DNA of 62,326 bases from Acetobacteraceae bacterium (GCA_003151425.1 PLXO01000250.1:13377-75702); one strand, 5' to 3'. Positions 7,383 through 16,378 are shown, numbered from the stretch's first letter. Program-made: numbers and translations. The notes: generated by a model from the letters alone, not told the origin.

Positions 7383-7622
7383 TCAGCCCCGCCGCTCGGC
7401 GCGATAGGCCGCGATCTCCGCGTCGATATCCGCGTCTGTCAGTCCGGCCTCGCGCGCCGCACGCCGCGTCGCCGCAAGCACCGCGGCCAGGGGGTCATCG
7501 TCCACGGTCGGCCGAACCATGCGATCCACCAGGCGCCCAACGGCTTGCCGCCGCCGCGGATCGGTCAGCGCCTGCGCCGTCTCCGGCGCCACCTCGATCT
7601 CGATTGTCACGACCTCGTTCAT
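7383..7622 (-). CDS. Orphan antitoxin-like protein (VapB-type partner of PIN toxins)
   Basis: A 79-aa acidic/helical protein resembling small antitoxins that precede PIN-domain toxins: an N-terminal strand VVTIEIEVAPETAQAL, a middle DPRRRQAVGRLVDRMVRP, and a tail AREAGLTDADIDAEIAAYRAERR. The ATG at 7622 follows GAGGCGGC; the frame continues 19 codons upstream without a better ribosome site. The toxin gene expected directly downstream is missing: the next gene is the unrelated 301-aa protein. It is therefore an orphan, or it controls that neighbour. Confidence 0.65.
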   Translation of the reverse strand: MNEVVTIEIEVAPETAQALTDPRRRQAVGRLVDRMVRPTVDDDPLAAVLAATRRAAREAGLTDADIDAEIAAYRAERRG

Positions 7623-7650
7623 TGCCGCCTCGGCATTTGATCCCCATTCA

Positions 7651-7669
7651 GGCGTTATCATATCACGCC
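7651..7669 (-). promoter_or_regulatory. Inverted repeat upstream of the orphan antitoxin
   Basis: GGCGT at 7651-7655 and ACGCC at 7665-7669 flank an AT-rich core with two TGATA-like elements on the minus strand. It lies about 30 bp upstream of the antitoxin ATG, where an autoregulatory operator would be expected. The rest of the gap 7623-7918 holds no convincing gene. Confidence 0.4.
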
Positions 7670-7918
7670 CTGCGAGCATCCACTATCACGCCGCCGCCCC
7701 ACAACGGGGTCCCTGTGCTGGCGCGAATCAGCAGGTCCGACGCCGGACACGGTCACCACGGCGCACGGCGTGACGCGCTGGCGCGGTGTCACCCCAACAG
7801 CAGCAACCCGTCCAGCGTCTTGCGAAGCTCACTGCACGGCACCGGGCCACCATGGCTCCCCTGCGGGACGGTCGCGTCGCCTTGCCGAACGCTGCCGCGG
7901 TTGACATCCACCGAAGCT

Positions 7919-7943
7919 ATGTGTACGCAAATTATAGTCACAT
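7919..7943 (+). promoter_or_regulatory. Promoter/operator candidate of the Phd-VapC module
   Basis: ATGTG (7919-7923) and CACAT (7939-7943) form an inverted repeat around TATAGT (7933-7938), a good -10 element. The antitoxin ATG is at 7954. A TTGACA at 7901 is too far upstream to pair with this -10. Binding of the antitoxin here would give the usual autoregulation. Confidence 0.45.
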
Positions 7944-7953
7944 CCTGGGTGTC

Positions 7954-8232
7954 ATGGCGCAACGGGAGCAAGACAACAAACCGCCACAGCCGCAACGGGT
8001 CGGTGTGCGCGAGTTTCGCGGGAACCTGAGCGGGTTTTTGCGCCAGGCGCGGCTGGGCGGCTCGTTCCTGATCATGTCGCATGACCAGGTGCTCGCTGAG
8101 GTCCGCCCGCCGCCGCCAGCGGAGCGGCACCGCCGGCGGCCGGGCTCTCTGCGCGGCAAGATCCGCCTGGCGCCCGATTTCGACGCTCTCCCGCCAGGTG
8201 TATTGGCGGCCATGGAGGGCGAGGAGGAATGA
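7954..8232 (+). CDS. Phd/YefM-type antitoxin
   Basis: A 92-aa antitoxin. The N-terminal DNA-binding part reads VGVREFRGNLSGFLRQARLGGSFLIM, typical of Phd-like antitoxins. The C-terminal toxin-binding tail is acidic and ends PPGVLAAMEGEEE. Open frame exists 56 codons further upstream, but it is low-complexity and covers the promoter, so the ATG at 7954 was taken. The stop overlaps the PIN toxin start (ATGA), which indicates translational coupling. Confidence 0.85.
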   Translation: MAQREQDNKPPQPQRVGVREFRGNLSGFLRQARLGGSFLIMSHDQVLAEVRPPPPAERHRRRPGSLRGKIRLAPDFDALPPGVLAAMEGEEE

Positions 8233-8645
8233 GGCTCCTCCTCGACACGCACGCCCTGCTTTGGTGGCTGGCTGACGATGACCAACTTGGACCGCGGGCG
8301 CGGGAACTGATCGAAGACCCCGGCAACGACGTCCTCGTCAGCGTCGTGTCGCTCTGGGAAATTGTCGTCAAGGTCCGCGTCGGAAAGCTGGAGGCCGACA
8401 TCAGAGAGGTAGCGGACATCGTCACACGTGAGGGATTCGCCCTCCTCGACATCAGCACGGCGCATCTCGTGAGACTTGCGAGGCTGCCGATGCATCATCG
8501 CGATCCGTTCGATCACCTGCTCATGGCGCAGGCGATCGAGGAGGACGCCACCTTCATCTCCGAGGACAGAAACGCAAGCCGATACAAGGTCCGATTGGTC
8601 ACCTGCTCGGATGCACCGTCACCGCCTGCCCGGGGGTCGTCGTAG
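8229..8645 (+). CDS. PIN-domain toxin (VapC family)
   Basis: A 138-aa PIN-domain ribonuclease toxin, paired with the antitoxin just upstream by a 4-nt overlap. The acidic residues that bind Mg are present: Asp6 in LLLDTH, Glu44 in SLWEI, Asp92 and Asp95 in HHRDPFD. The motif EDATFISEDRNASRY closes the active site, and the preceding residues MAQAIEEDA are typical of the subgroup with Phd-like partners. The C-terminal tail after residue 130 is Pro/Ser-rich and not conserved. Known relatives cut RNA and arrest growth; the target here is unknown. Confidence 0.9.
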   Translation: MRLLLDTHALLWWLADDDQLGPRARELIEDPGNDVLVSVVSLWEIVVKVRVGKLEADIREVADIVTREGFALLDISTAHLVRLARLPMHHRDPFDHLLMAQAIEEDATFISEDRNASRYKVRLVTCSDAPSPPARGSS

Positions 8646-8705
8646 AGGGCGAAGGACCGGACCGAGCCGTATAGTTTGCCGCAGACCGCCCCCCAACCCC
8701 CGCTA

Positions 8706-9578
8706 TCAAACCGCCTCCAGATCGACACTCACCGACAGCTTGTGCGACCCACCCCCCAGCAGCACGCCGCGCACCGGACTGACATCGCCGTAGTCGCGCC
8801 CCCAGCCGAGCACCACGTGCTCGTTCTGCACCACCACGTCGTTGGTCGGATCGAGACCGATCCAACCATGCTCCGGCCCCAGCCACGCGCCCACCCACGC
8901 ATGCGACTGATCCGCGCCCCGCCGCGCCGTGCGTCCAGGTGGTGGCCGCGTGCGGATGTAGCCCGACACATACCGCGCCGGCAGACCCAACGCGCGCAGC
9001 CCGGCGATCATCACATGGGAAAAATCCTGGCAGACCCCGGCGCGCAGGCGCAGCACCCGGGCGACCGGCGTGGCGATGGTGGTGACCCCCGAGCGGAACG
9101 CAAAGTCGCGGTTGATCCGCGCGGTCAGGTCCAGCAACCCGGCCAGCACCGGCCGGCCAGCTGGAAACGATACCGCGGCATACGCCCCCACCGCGGGATC
9201 GGCCGGCGCCATCGGACTGGCGAAGGCGAACTCGGCGACCTGCCAAGCCTCGGCCCCACCGGCGCGAACCGCAGCCGCAATGCTCTCCCAGACCGGCGTC
9301 GCGGCGGCCTCGGGCGGCGCGGCAAACGCGACCTCGATGCTGGCGGACATCCGCACCTCGAACGCGGCATGCGGCAGATCGAGGAACAGCCAGCTCACTC
9401 TGTTACCGAAATGATCTGCCCCCTCGGTGCAGCGCGCCGCGGCCGGCGTGGTGGCGAGATCGGCGCTGCTGACCACTTGCTGCGGCAGCGCGCGCGGCAG
9501 CAGGTGCATCATGTGCGCGGCGAGGTCGACCGGCTTGCGATAGGCGTAGGTGGTTGTGTGACGGACTCGGTATTTCAT
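8706..9578 (-). CDS. Transglutaminase-like protein
   Basis: A 290-aa cytosolic protein with an N-terminal beta domain (bacterial transglutaminase-like N-terminal) and a transglutaminase/protease core. The catalytic triad is visible: Cys183 in GVCQDFSH, His226 in QSHAWVGAW and Asp243 in GLDPTND. Such proteins are found next to fused ATP-grasp/alpha-E proteins, as here (9730-12333, same strand), and are predicted to act together in synthesis or trimming of a peptide or peptide tag. The 3' end of this gene is duplicated at 3001-3071. The start ATG at 9578 is followed directly by the conserved YRVRHTTTYAY. Confidence 0.93.
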   Translation of the reverse strand: MKYRVRHTTTYAYRKPVDLAAHMMHLLPRALPQQVVSSADLATTPAAARCTEGADHFGNRVSWLFLDLPHAAFEVRMSASIEVAFAAPPEAAATPVWESIAAAVRAGGAEAWQVAEFAFASPMAPADPAVGAYAAVSFPAGRPVLAGLLDLTARINRDFAFRSGVTTIATPVARVLRLRAGVCQDFSHVMIAGLRALGLPARYVSGYIRTRPPPGRTARRGADQSHAWVGAWLGPEHGWIGLDPTNDVVVQNEHVVLGWGRDYGDVSPVRGVLLGGGSHKLSVSVDLEAV

Positions 9579-9598
9579 GGGCGTGACGCGGGGGTTCT

Positions 9599-9714
9599 TC
9601 TCCCCCTCCCCTTGCGGGAGGGGGTAGGGGGAGGGGTCGGCGCGGCAAGAACCGTCGGTGCGACCCGGGCGCCAACCCCTCCCCCCAACCCCCTCCCTCC
9701 AGGGGAGGGGGAGG
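9599..9714. repeat. GC-rich dispersed intergenic repeat (inverted arms)
   Basis: A left arm of tccccctcccctt type and a right arm of aggggagggggag type enclose about 80 bp between the two peptide-ligase-cluster genes. Similar paired arms occur at 24771-24920 and 26136-26270. No coding content is apparent. Confidence 0.75.
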
Positions 9715-9729
9715 AACGTGCTTTATACT

Positions 9730-12333
9730 TCACGCGGCCCCCCGCAGCGTCGGCGTCTCGCCGCCCATGCCGACGGTCTGCGCCGCCGGCAGCAACGCGA
9801 AGTAGCGGCGTGTCAGCCGATCCGACAGCGCACCAATCCCGGCCTCGATCGCGTGCAGCTCGGTGGGCAGGCGCGCCGCCGCCGCCGCCTGGTCCGAGGC
9901 GTCGGCGACGCGGCGGACCAGCACGCCGGTATCGGCCAACAGCGCCGCGGCGTCGGTGGCAAGACCGCCCTCGGTATGCCCGGCAACGTTGGTCAAATGA
10001 TGCCACATCGCTTCGAGCTGGAAAGCCAGACCGCGCGGGTTGCCCTCATCGGCCAACACAAGATCCAGCACCGGCGCCGGCTGCAGCATCGTCAGATAGC
10101 GGCTGCGATACGTGATAACGGAATCGCACAGTTCCAGTACCAGGCGCAGGCCGGACTCGATGTGCGCCGGCGGCTGGTCCAGCGCGATGCCGACCTCGGC
10201 GGCGATCGCCTGGGCGCGCTCGACGCGCCGGCCAAGATCGAGGAACAGCCAGCCGCCGCCGCGCACCATGTTCTCCGCCGCCACGCCGGAAAAGGTCGCA
10301 GCGAAGCGCAGGATGCTGACCATCGCATGGGCAAGCTGATCCAGGCTGCGGCGCGCCCGCGTGGCGTCGGTGTGCGCCTGACGCAGTGCGATGGTGAACG
10401 AGGAATACATATCGCCAGTCAAACGATCGCGCGCCAGTTCGGTCATGCGCGCCACGGTGGTGAACAGGTCGGCGATGGCGCCGCCCTCGCGCGCGGTGGC
10501 CAACAGCGCGTCCGACAGCGCGCCGGTGCCGTGCGCCGCGCTTTGCATTTCCGGCGACACCAGCCGCGCATGCGCCAGGCAGCGCAGCAGGCATTCCAGC
10601 TCCGCCACCTCGCGCGGCATCGGGGTGCCGCGCGACAGACGGACCAGCGTGGCGCGCACCAGGCGGGCCGCCGCCTCCAGCCGCTCGGTATAGCGGCCGA
10701 GCCAGAACAGGTTGTCGGCAACGCGGCTCGGCAGGTCGCCGGTGGTGCGGCGGATCGGCAGCGGCGCCATCGATATCATTGCCGGTCCGATGATTTCGTT
10801 ACGGTCGTCATTCAGCACCCAGACGTCCTTCGACAGGCCGTGGGTCGGCAGCGCCCCCGCGAGGTGCTCGCCCTCCTCGATCACCCGCGCCAGGCCGCCC
10901 TCCATGACGTGCCAGGCGTGGCCGTCATGGATCAGGAACATGCGCAGAACGATGGGCTTCGGCACCATTCCCGCTTCGCCGGGCCCCGCGTTCCCGCCCC
11001 TCGGGTCCCCGACAGACGGCGCGACTGACGGCGCGATGGCGGCGGACGCGGCATGGTCCCAGCCATTCGCCTCGATCCGCGCCAGCAGGTCCGCACGCTC
11101 GGGCTCGCCCAGGTCCGCCAGCACCGCGCCCGGCGTGTTGCCGTTGGTGGCGGAACGAATCAGCCAGCGCGCGGGGTCCTGCCGCACCAGCTCGCGCGCG
11201 CGCCGATCGCCCAGCCACATGGTGGGCAGGCTGGGCAGCAGCAGGCGCTCGCCCAGCACGCGCAGCGACAGCGCCGGCAGCCAGGCGGCCAGCGCCGGCG
11301 CCTCCACCAGCGCGGCGCCGGGATCGTTGGTGATACGCAACGCGCCGGCACGCGCGGCGTCCATCAGGCCCGGCACGCCCAACAGGCTGCCGGCGTCGAG
11401 CTCCAGCGGATCGATCATGCGCGAATCGAGCCGGCGCACCAGCACGTCGACCTGCTGCAGACCCTTCAGCGTTTTCAGAAACACCACGCCGCCGCGCACC
11501 GTAAGGTCGCCACCCTCGACCAGCGCACACGACAGCTCGCGCGACAGGAACATGTGCTCGAACCAATGCGGGCTGCCGGTGCCCGGCGTGAGCAGCGCGA
11601 TGGAGGGATTGGCTCGGTCCGGCGCCAGACGTTGCAGCGCGTCCTGCCAGGTGTCGAAGAACGGGCGCAGCGTGCGGATCTGCGTGCCACGGAATGTCTC
11701 GGGCATGACGCGGGCGAGCACGCGGCGATTCTCCCGCGCGATGGCGATGCCGGCCGCGCCGGCGGTGCGATCGGCCAGCACCATCCAGTGACCGTTCGGC
11801 CCGCGGATCAGATCGGCGGCGTAGAATTCCATCCGTTGGGGCCAATCCGGCCCACCCGCACTGGCGCGGCAGGCGCGCAGGAATCCGGGATTTGGATAGA
11901 CCAGCGCGGGCGGCAGCACACCGTCCGACAGCAGCGTCTGCCGGCCATAGAGATCGGCCAGCAGTGCGGCGAGCAGCGTCGCACGTTGCGCCAGGCCGGA
12001 GGCGAGCTCCTGGAACTCGTTGGCAAGCAGCGGCAACGGAATCGGGTCGCAGCGCCAGGCGAGGCGCTCGACACCGGGCAGGATCGAGGTAACGCCCTCA
12101 TCCTCGAACGCGCGATCGACGCGGCGCGCGGCTTCCTGCAGACCGCCCTCGCCCAGGGTCGAGAAAGCGCCGAGCAGGCCACGCCAGTGCGGGCGCAGCC
12201 CGCCGCGCCCGTCCACCATCTCGTCGATGCCAACTTGGAGAGTCACGTGCGGTCCGTGCAGAGTCGGGCCGGCAGCATCGTGCAATGCAACGGCGCGGGC
12301 TAGGGGGCGGGGACCTGCCCAGAGCAATCGCAT
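9730..12333 (-). CDS. Fused circularly permuted ATP-grasp and alpha-E domain protein
   Basis: An 867-aa fusion. The N-terminal about 500 residues are a circularly permuted ATP-grasp ligase (old names DUF404/DUF407), with GVERLAWRCDPIPLP, YPNPGFLRACR, HWMVLADRT and the late motifs GDRRARELV and PKPIVLRMFLI. From about residue 520 the alpha-E helical domain (DUF403) begins with SRVADNLFWLGRYTERLE. In many bacteria the two parts are separate neighbouring genes, so this is a natural fusion. The predicted role, from comparative genomics of ATP-grasp/alpha-E/transglutaminase operons, is formation of an amide-linked peptide in the cytosol. It lies 151 bp upstream of the transglutaminase on the same strand. 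Confidence 0.9.
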   Translation of the reverse strand: MRLLWAGPRPLARAVALHDAAGPTLHGPHVTLQVGIDEMVDGRGGLRPHWRGLLGAFSTLGEGGLQEAARRVDRAFEDEGVTSILPGVERLAWRCDPIPLPLLANEFQELASGLAQRATLLAALLADLYGRQTLLSDGVLPPALVYPNPGFLRACRASAGGPDWPQRMEFYAADLIRGPNGHWMVLADRTAGAAGIAIARENRRVLARVMPETFRGTQIRTLRPFFDTWQDALQRLAPDRANPSIALLTPGTGSPHWFEHMFLSRELSCALVEGGDLTVRGGVVFLKTLKGLQQVDVLVRRLDSRMIDPLELDAGSLLGVPGLMDAARAGALRITNDPGAALVEAPALAAWLPALSLRVLGERLLLPSLPTMWLGDRRARELVRQDPARWLIRSATNGNTPGAVLADLGEPERADLLARIEANGWDHAASAAIAPSVAPSVGDPRGGNAGPGEAGMVPKPIVLRMFLIHDGHAWHVMEGGLARVIEEGEHLAGALPTHGLSKDVWVLNDDRNEIIGPAMISMAPLPIRRTTGDLPSRVADNLFWLGRYTERLEAAARLVRATLVRLSRGTPMPREVAELECLLRCLAHARLVSPEMQSAAHGTGALSDALLATAREGGAIADLFTTVARMTELARDRLTGDMYSSFTIALRQAHTDATRARRSLDQLAHAMVSILRFAATFSGVAAENMVRGGGWLFLDLGRRVERAQAIAAEVGIALDQPPAHIESGLRLVLELCDSVITYRSRYLTMLQPAPVLDLVLADEGNPRGLAFQLEAMWHHLTNVAGHTEGGLATDAAALLADTGVLVRRVADASDQAAAAARLPTELHAIEAGIGALSDRLTRRYFALLPAAQTVGMGGETPTLRGAA

Positions 12334-12406
12334 GACCGCAGGAAGGCCAGGGGCGAAACCCTGACGCTCTTTCGTTCAGGTGTTCGCTCCGGGCCGGTGC
12401 CGTCGC

Positions 12407-13636
12407 CTACGCGGCGGCGCGCATCGGACGTCTGGGCTGGAAGCGGCGCCGATTCTGCTGCTGTTGCGCCGGCCGGCCCGGCCTGTTGGCGGCTCCGCTG
12501 TCGGGTGGGACGTGGCCGACGGGTCGCAGCGTCACACCATTGACGCGCTCGATGGCGCGCAGCGCGGCGCGTTCCGATTGGTCACAGAACGAAATGGCGA
12601 TGCCGCCGGCGCCGGCCCGCGCGGTGCGGCCGATGCGGTGGACGTAGCTTTCGGGTTCCACCGGCAGGTCGAAGTTGATGACGTGCGAGATGCCTGTCAC
12701 GTCGATGCCGCGCGAGGCGATGTCGGTCGCCACCAGCACGCGGGCGCGGCCGGAGCGGAAGCGATCCAGCGATTTCTCGCGCGCCGGCTGGCTTTTGTTG
12801 CCGTGCAGCGCCTCGGTCGAGACCTGGGCGGCGGTGAGGTGATCTGCCACCTTGTTGGCGCCGTGCTTGGTGCGGGTGAAGACGATCACGCGCGCCAGGC
12901 CGGGGTCTTCCAGCAGGCGGACGAGCAGGGCGCGCTTGCCGGACGTGTCGACGAAATGCACCTGCTGCTCGATCTTTTCCGGCGTACGGACTTCCGGCGT
13001 GACTTCCACGCGCAGCGGGTCGCGCAGGAAGCTGTTGGCGAGCTGGCTGACCTCGGCCGGCATGGTGGCGGAGAACAGCATCGACTGGCGCTGTGCCGGC
13101 AGCGCGGCGACGATGTGGCGAATGTCGCGGATGAAGCCAAGGTCGAGCATGCGGTCGGCTTCGTCGAGCACGAAGTGCGTCGCCTGGTCGAGGCGCAGGT
13201 GTTTGGTGCCCATCAGGTCGCGGATGCGGCCCGGGGTGCCGACGACGATGTCCGGCCCGCGGCGCATGCGTTCCTCCTGCGGCCGGCGGCCGACGCCGCC
13301 CAGGATGACACAGGTAGAAATCGGCTGGCCGTTGGCGAAGCCGCGGATGTGGGCGTCGATCTGCAGCGCGAGCTCGCGCGTGGGGGCGAGGATCAGGCAG
13401 CTTGTGGAGAATGGCCGGGGCCGGCGCTGCGCGGCAGCGAGGTGCTGCAGGATCGGCAGCGCGAAGGCCGCGGTTTTGCCGGTGCCGGTCTGCGCGACAC
13501 CGAGCACGTCGTGGCCGGCGAGCAGTTTTGGAATCGTGCCGGCCTGGATTGGGGTGGGGATCTCGAAGCCCTGCTTGGCGAGGGCACGCAGGATTGGCTC
13601 GGCGAGGCCGAGCGAGGCGAACGTCGGGGAGGTCAA
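12407..13636 (-). CDS. DEAD-box ATP-dependent RNA helicase (RhlE-like)
   Basis: A helicase of about 409 aa with the full motif series: FASLGLAEPILRAL and PTPIQ (Q motif), AQTGTGKTAA (I), PTRELALQ (Ia), VLDEADRMLDLGF (II), SATMP (III), ATDIASRGIDV (V) and HRIGRTARAG (VI). It unwinds RNA duplexes in ribosome assembly or mRNA turnover. The C-terminus ends in a short basic tail (RRFQPRRPMRAAA). The start is uncertain: no ATG fits, and I propose the TTG at 13636 with GGAG about 12 bp upstream. The frame stays open to 13939, but that extension is Cys/Arg/Pro-rich and unlike helicases. Confidence 0.9.
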   Translation of the reverse strand: MTSPTFASLGLAEPILRALAKQGFEIPTPIQAGTIPKLLAGHDVLGVAQTGTGKTAAFALPILQHLAAAQRRPRPFSTSCLILAPTRELALQIDAHIRGFANGQPISTCVILGGVGRRPQEERMRRGPDIVVGTPGRIRDLMGTKHLRLDQATHFVLDEADRMLDLGFIRDIRHIVAALPAQRQSMLFSATMPAEVSQLANSFLRDPLRVEVTPEVRTPEKIEQQVHFVDTSGKRALLVRLLEDPGLARVIVFTRTKHGANKVADHLTAAQVSTEALHGNKSQPAREKSLDRFRSGRARVLVATDIASRGIDVTGISHVINFDLPVEPESYVHRIGRTARAGAGGIAISFCDQSERAALRAIERVNGVTLRPVGHVPPDSGAANRPGRPAQQQQNRRRFQPRRPMRAAA

Positions 13637-13639
13637 AAG

Positions 13640-14118
13640 AGGGGTATCTCCGGCACAGGGGCGGGGCTTCAGCCCGCGCGATGCATGCGCCTTGTGTCCG
13701 CCGACCCCGCGTAACAATGGGGGCGGACCAGTTTCGAATGAGATATCCCGGGAGGGGCGCGGCCAAACAGGCCGGGCGCCAATTACGCGATCACGGAAGG
13801 CTCGACGGGGGATATGGGCCGGTTCGGGGGGAATAGCAAGGCGCGATTGTGCGGAGCAGCATGAGGAGCAGCATGAAGGGCGCGGGCGGGTAAGGTGGAC
13901 AGGCATCCATGTTGTCATCAGCCGACCTGCGTCGGGCATGACGGTCGGCCATGACGCTGCGGAGCAGCCGGCTCCGATGTTGATTCAGGTCAATGCGACA
14001 TTGCAGGGGTTCGGTTCTCGTTCCGCCAAAAAGGGCAGTTGCGAAGTGGTGCCCCGGCAGGTCGTCGACCAATGGCGAGCGGTGCTTCGCAATAAGAAAG
14101 TCTAGGGGAGCCGACGCG
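13640..14118. other. Gene-free region between helicase and transporter
   Basis: About 480 bp with no gene I can support. A short tandem repeat of gagcagcatga lies near 13855-13876. The divergent promoters of the helicase and of the MFS gene should both be here, but no clear -35/-10 pair stands out. Confidence 0.5.
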
Positions 14119-14120
14119 CG

Positions 14121-15368
14121 ATGAGCGACAGGACCGGGGTCAAGCAAAAACTTCCGGTGATCGCGCTCTGCATCATTGCGCTGGTTTACATTCTCTATGC
14201 ATGGGATCGGCTTGTTGTGCCGATCGAGCTGGTGGATCTGCGGTCGGTCTACGGCTTCTCCATGTCCATCGCCGGTTTGCTGGGATCGGTCTTCACCTTG
14301 GGCCTCGCCCTCATGGCGATCCCCGCCGGCATTATCGTGATGCGCTTCGGCACCCGCGCGACCCTGGTCGGCGGGGCCATCCTGTTCTCGCTCTGCGTCG
14401 CCTATCCGGCCGTGGGCTTCACCGCGGTCGATCTGGTCATCGTGCAGGTTCTCAGCGGCGCCGGCGAAGGCCTGTATAATGTCGCGCTCTACAGCTTTCT
14501 TGGCCGCCTGACTGAGAAATATCGAGGCACCGCAACCGGCCTGGCGGCTTCCCTGTTCGGCGTCGGCCTGTTCCTCGCCCCGCTGAGCGTCTCCGCGATC
14601 GTCGGCGCGACGGGCAGTTGGCGCAGCCCGTTCTTCATCTTCGCCATCGCCGGCCTGGTGGGCGCCTGGGGCATCGCTCTTGCCCTGCGGAAAGGCTCGT
14701 CGATCGAATCGACCGAACCAAGGGCGCCGATGACGCGAGAGCGGCTGCGGCGCGTGCTGGTGCCGCGCAACATCGCGGTGTGCTGCGTCATGATCGTCGC
14801 GGGACTGGCGATCTACTCGTTCCTCGGAGTCTTTACGACCTACCTGCGCACCGTGCAGCACATGGACCTTGCGGGCGCCGCCCGCATATTCAGCCTGGAG
14901 GGGTTCGGCAGCATTGTCGGCGGCATGCCATGCGGTTACGTCGCCGATATGGTCGGCCGCAAGCGGTACCTGGTTGCCGCTGCCATCGTGGCCGGCATCG
15001 CGGGCCCCGCCGCCTTCGTGGCGCCGCCCATCCCGCTTTTGCTCGGTGCCATCTGTTTCACATTCGGCGCAGCCACCAATTCGATCTATGCCAACTGCTA
15101 TGCGCTGATCCAGGACCAGGTGAAGAAGGAGGAGATCCCGCTGGCGACCGGCTTGCTGGCGACGATCTATTTCCTGATGGCCGCGTTCTCCGGCTACCTG
15201 CTGGTGGCGGCGGAGAGCGCGCTGGGCTGGGCCATGGCGGGGGTGGTCATCTACGCCATTCCCTGTGCGGCGGCCGTGCTCGTCATTCTGGGTCTGATCT
15301 ATACCGAACGAACGCCGCCGACCGCCGCGGCGCCGGGCGCGTCCGCCGGCGGCGCCCGTATGCGATGA
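14121..15368 (+). CDS. MFS transporter
   Basis: A 415-aa major facilitator superfamily protein with about twelve hydrophobic helices. Helix 1 runs LPVIALCIIALVYILYAWDR (charged Asp-Arg at its end), and the loop 2-3 signature is MRFGTRATLVGG, equivalent to GxxxDRxGRR. The second-half equivalent, VADMVGRKRYL, is well preserved. A 20-residue Ala/Gly/Pro tail ends the protein. It precedes an amidohydrolase and a carboxymuconolactone-decarboxylase-like gene on the same strand, which suggests uptake of an aromatic or lactone-type acid for degradation. The actual substrate cannot be read from the sequence. Confidence 0.9.
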   Translation: MSDRTGVKQKLPVIALCIIALVYILYAWDRLVVPIELVDLRSVYGFSMSIAGLLGSVFTLGLALMAIPAGIIVMRFGTRATLVGGAILFSLCVAYPAVGFTAVDLVIVQVLSGAGEGLYNVALYSFLGRLTEKYRGTATGLAASLFGVGLFLAPLSVSAIVGATGSWRSPFFIFAIAGLVGAWGIALALRKGSSIESTEPRAPMTRERLRRVLVPRNIAVCCVMIVAGLAIYSFLGVFTTYLRTVQHMDLAGAARIFSLEGFGSIVGGMPCGYVADMVGRKRYLVAAAIVAGIAGPAAFVAPPIPLLLGAICFTFGAATNSIYANCYALIQDQVKKEEIPLATGLLATIYFLMAAFSGYLLVAAESALGWAMAGVVIYAIPCAAAVLVILGLIYTERTPPTAAAPGASAGGARMR

Positions 15369-15469
15369 CCCGCCCCCGATGACAGGGGCTGCCGCGCTGG
15401 CGATCCGACGCACCCAAAACCCTGACAGCCCGGGAGATTCCCGAAACCAATATTTGGAGGACCCTGACT

Positions 15470-16378
15470 ATGGCGATCGGAGCAGCAACGACCACCCCAA
15501 TCCCGCACCGCACGGCACCACCGCCGCTGCGCACCCTGCGTCCGCCACGGCTGAAGCTGCCGCCCGGCGCCTGCGACACGCATTTCCATTGGTTCGGGCC
15601 ACAGCTCGAATTCCCGTTCAATCCGATCCGCAACTTCGTTCCTGATGTCGATCACGAGGACTGCACGGGCGAGGACTGGAAGCGGCTGCAGGCCGCACTC
15701 GGCCTGTCGCGCGGCCTGTTCGTGCAGTCGATGATGTACTACCCGAGTTACGAGCTCGCGCTGCACGCATTGTCGCTCATGCCGGACCGGCTGCGTGCCG
15801 TCGTGACGCCCCGTGCCGCCATCACCGATCGCGAGCTCGAGATTCTCACCACCGCCGGCGTAATCGGCGCCCGGTTCACCCGCGCGACGGGCGAGACGAT
15901 CGACGCGCAACTGGTTCGTCGCACCCACGAGCACGGCTGGAGCATGCACTATCTGTTGGGTGAGAATGAAAACGCGATCGACTGGAGCAAGTCGATCCTC
16001 GCCTCGCCCGGCAAGTTCGTGCTCGAGCACATGGGCAACCCGTCGGTCGAGCACGGCGTCAACGGCAAGCGCTTCAAGTTCGTGCTGGAATGCATCGATA
16101 CCGGCCGCTGCTGGGTCAAGCTGTCGCCCCGCATCTCAAAGCAGGAGACATTCCCGTTCTCGGACGTGGTGCCGCTGGTGCAGACGCTGGTCGAGCGTGC
16201 GCCGAACCGCCTGCTTTGGGGCTCCGATTGGCCGCATCCGCAATACTGGCGGCCGATGCCGAGCGATTCGGATCTGCTCGACCTGATGCTCAACTGGGTG
16301 CCCGACGAAGCAACCCGGAACCGCATCTTCGTTGCCAATCCGATCGAGGCGTTCGGCTTTCCGCCGGTTGGTGGATGA
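15470..16378 (+). CDS. Amidohydrolase of the 2-pyrone-4,6-dicarboxylate lactonase type
   Basis: A 302-aa TIM-barrel metal hydrolase of the amidohydrolase_2 family. The HxH motif is at residues 38-40 (CDTHFHWFG), a conserved EHMG loop follows near 185, and the final catalytic Asp lies in GSDWPHPQYW (near residue 250). The pattern resembles LigI-type lactonases and related enzymes that hydrolyse lactones or decarboxylate aromatic acids. The ATG has GGAGG 10 bp upstream. The first 30 residues are Pro-rich and probably disordered. Context (transporter before, decarboxylase-like gene after) supports a role in ring-cleavage product catabolism; the substrate is inferred only in broad terms. Confidence 0.88.
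   Translation: MAIGAATTTPIPHRTAPPPLRTLRPPRLKLPPGACDTHFHWFGPQLEFPFNPIRNFVPDVDHEDCTGEDWKRLQAALGLSRGLFVQSMMYYPSYELALHALSLMPDRLRAVVTPRAAITDRELEILTTAGVIGARFTRATGETIDAQLVRRTHEHGWSMHYLLGENENAIDWSKSILASPGKFVLEHMGNPSVEHGVNGKRFKFVLECIDTGRCWVKLSPRISKQETFPFSDVVPLVQTLVERAPNRLLWGSDWPHPQYWRPMPSDSDLLDLMLNWVPDEATRNRIFVANPIEAFGFPPVGG

Noticed and set aside
13637..13939. Longer N-terminus for the DEAD-box helicase
   Set aside because: The added residues are Cys/Arg/Pro-rich and unlike any helicase; the family sequence begins at the Q-motif region just after the TTG at 13636.
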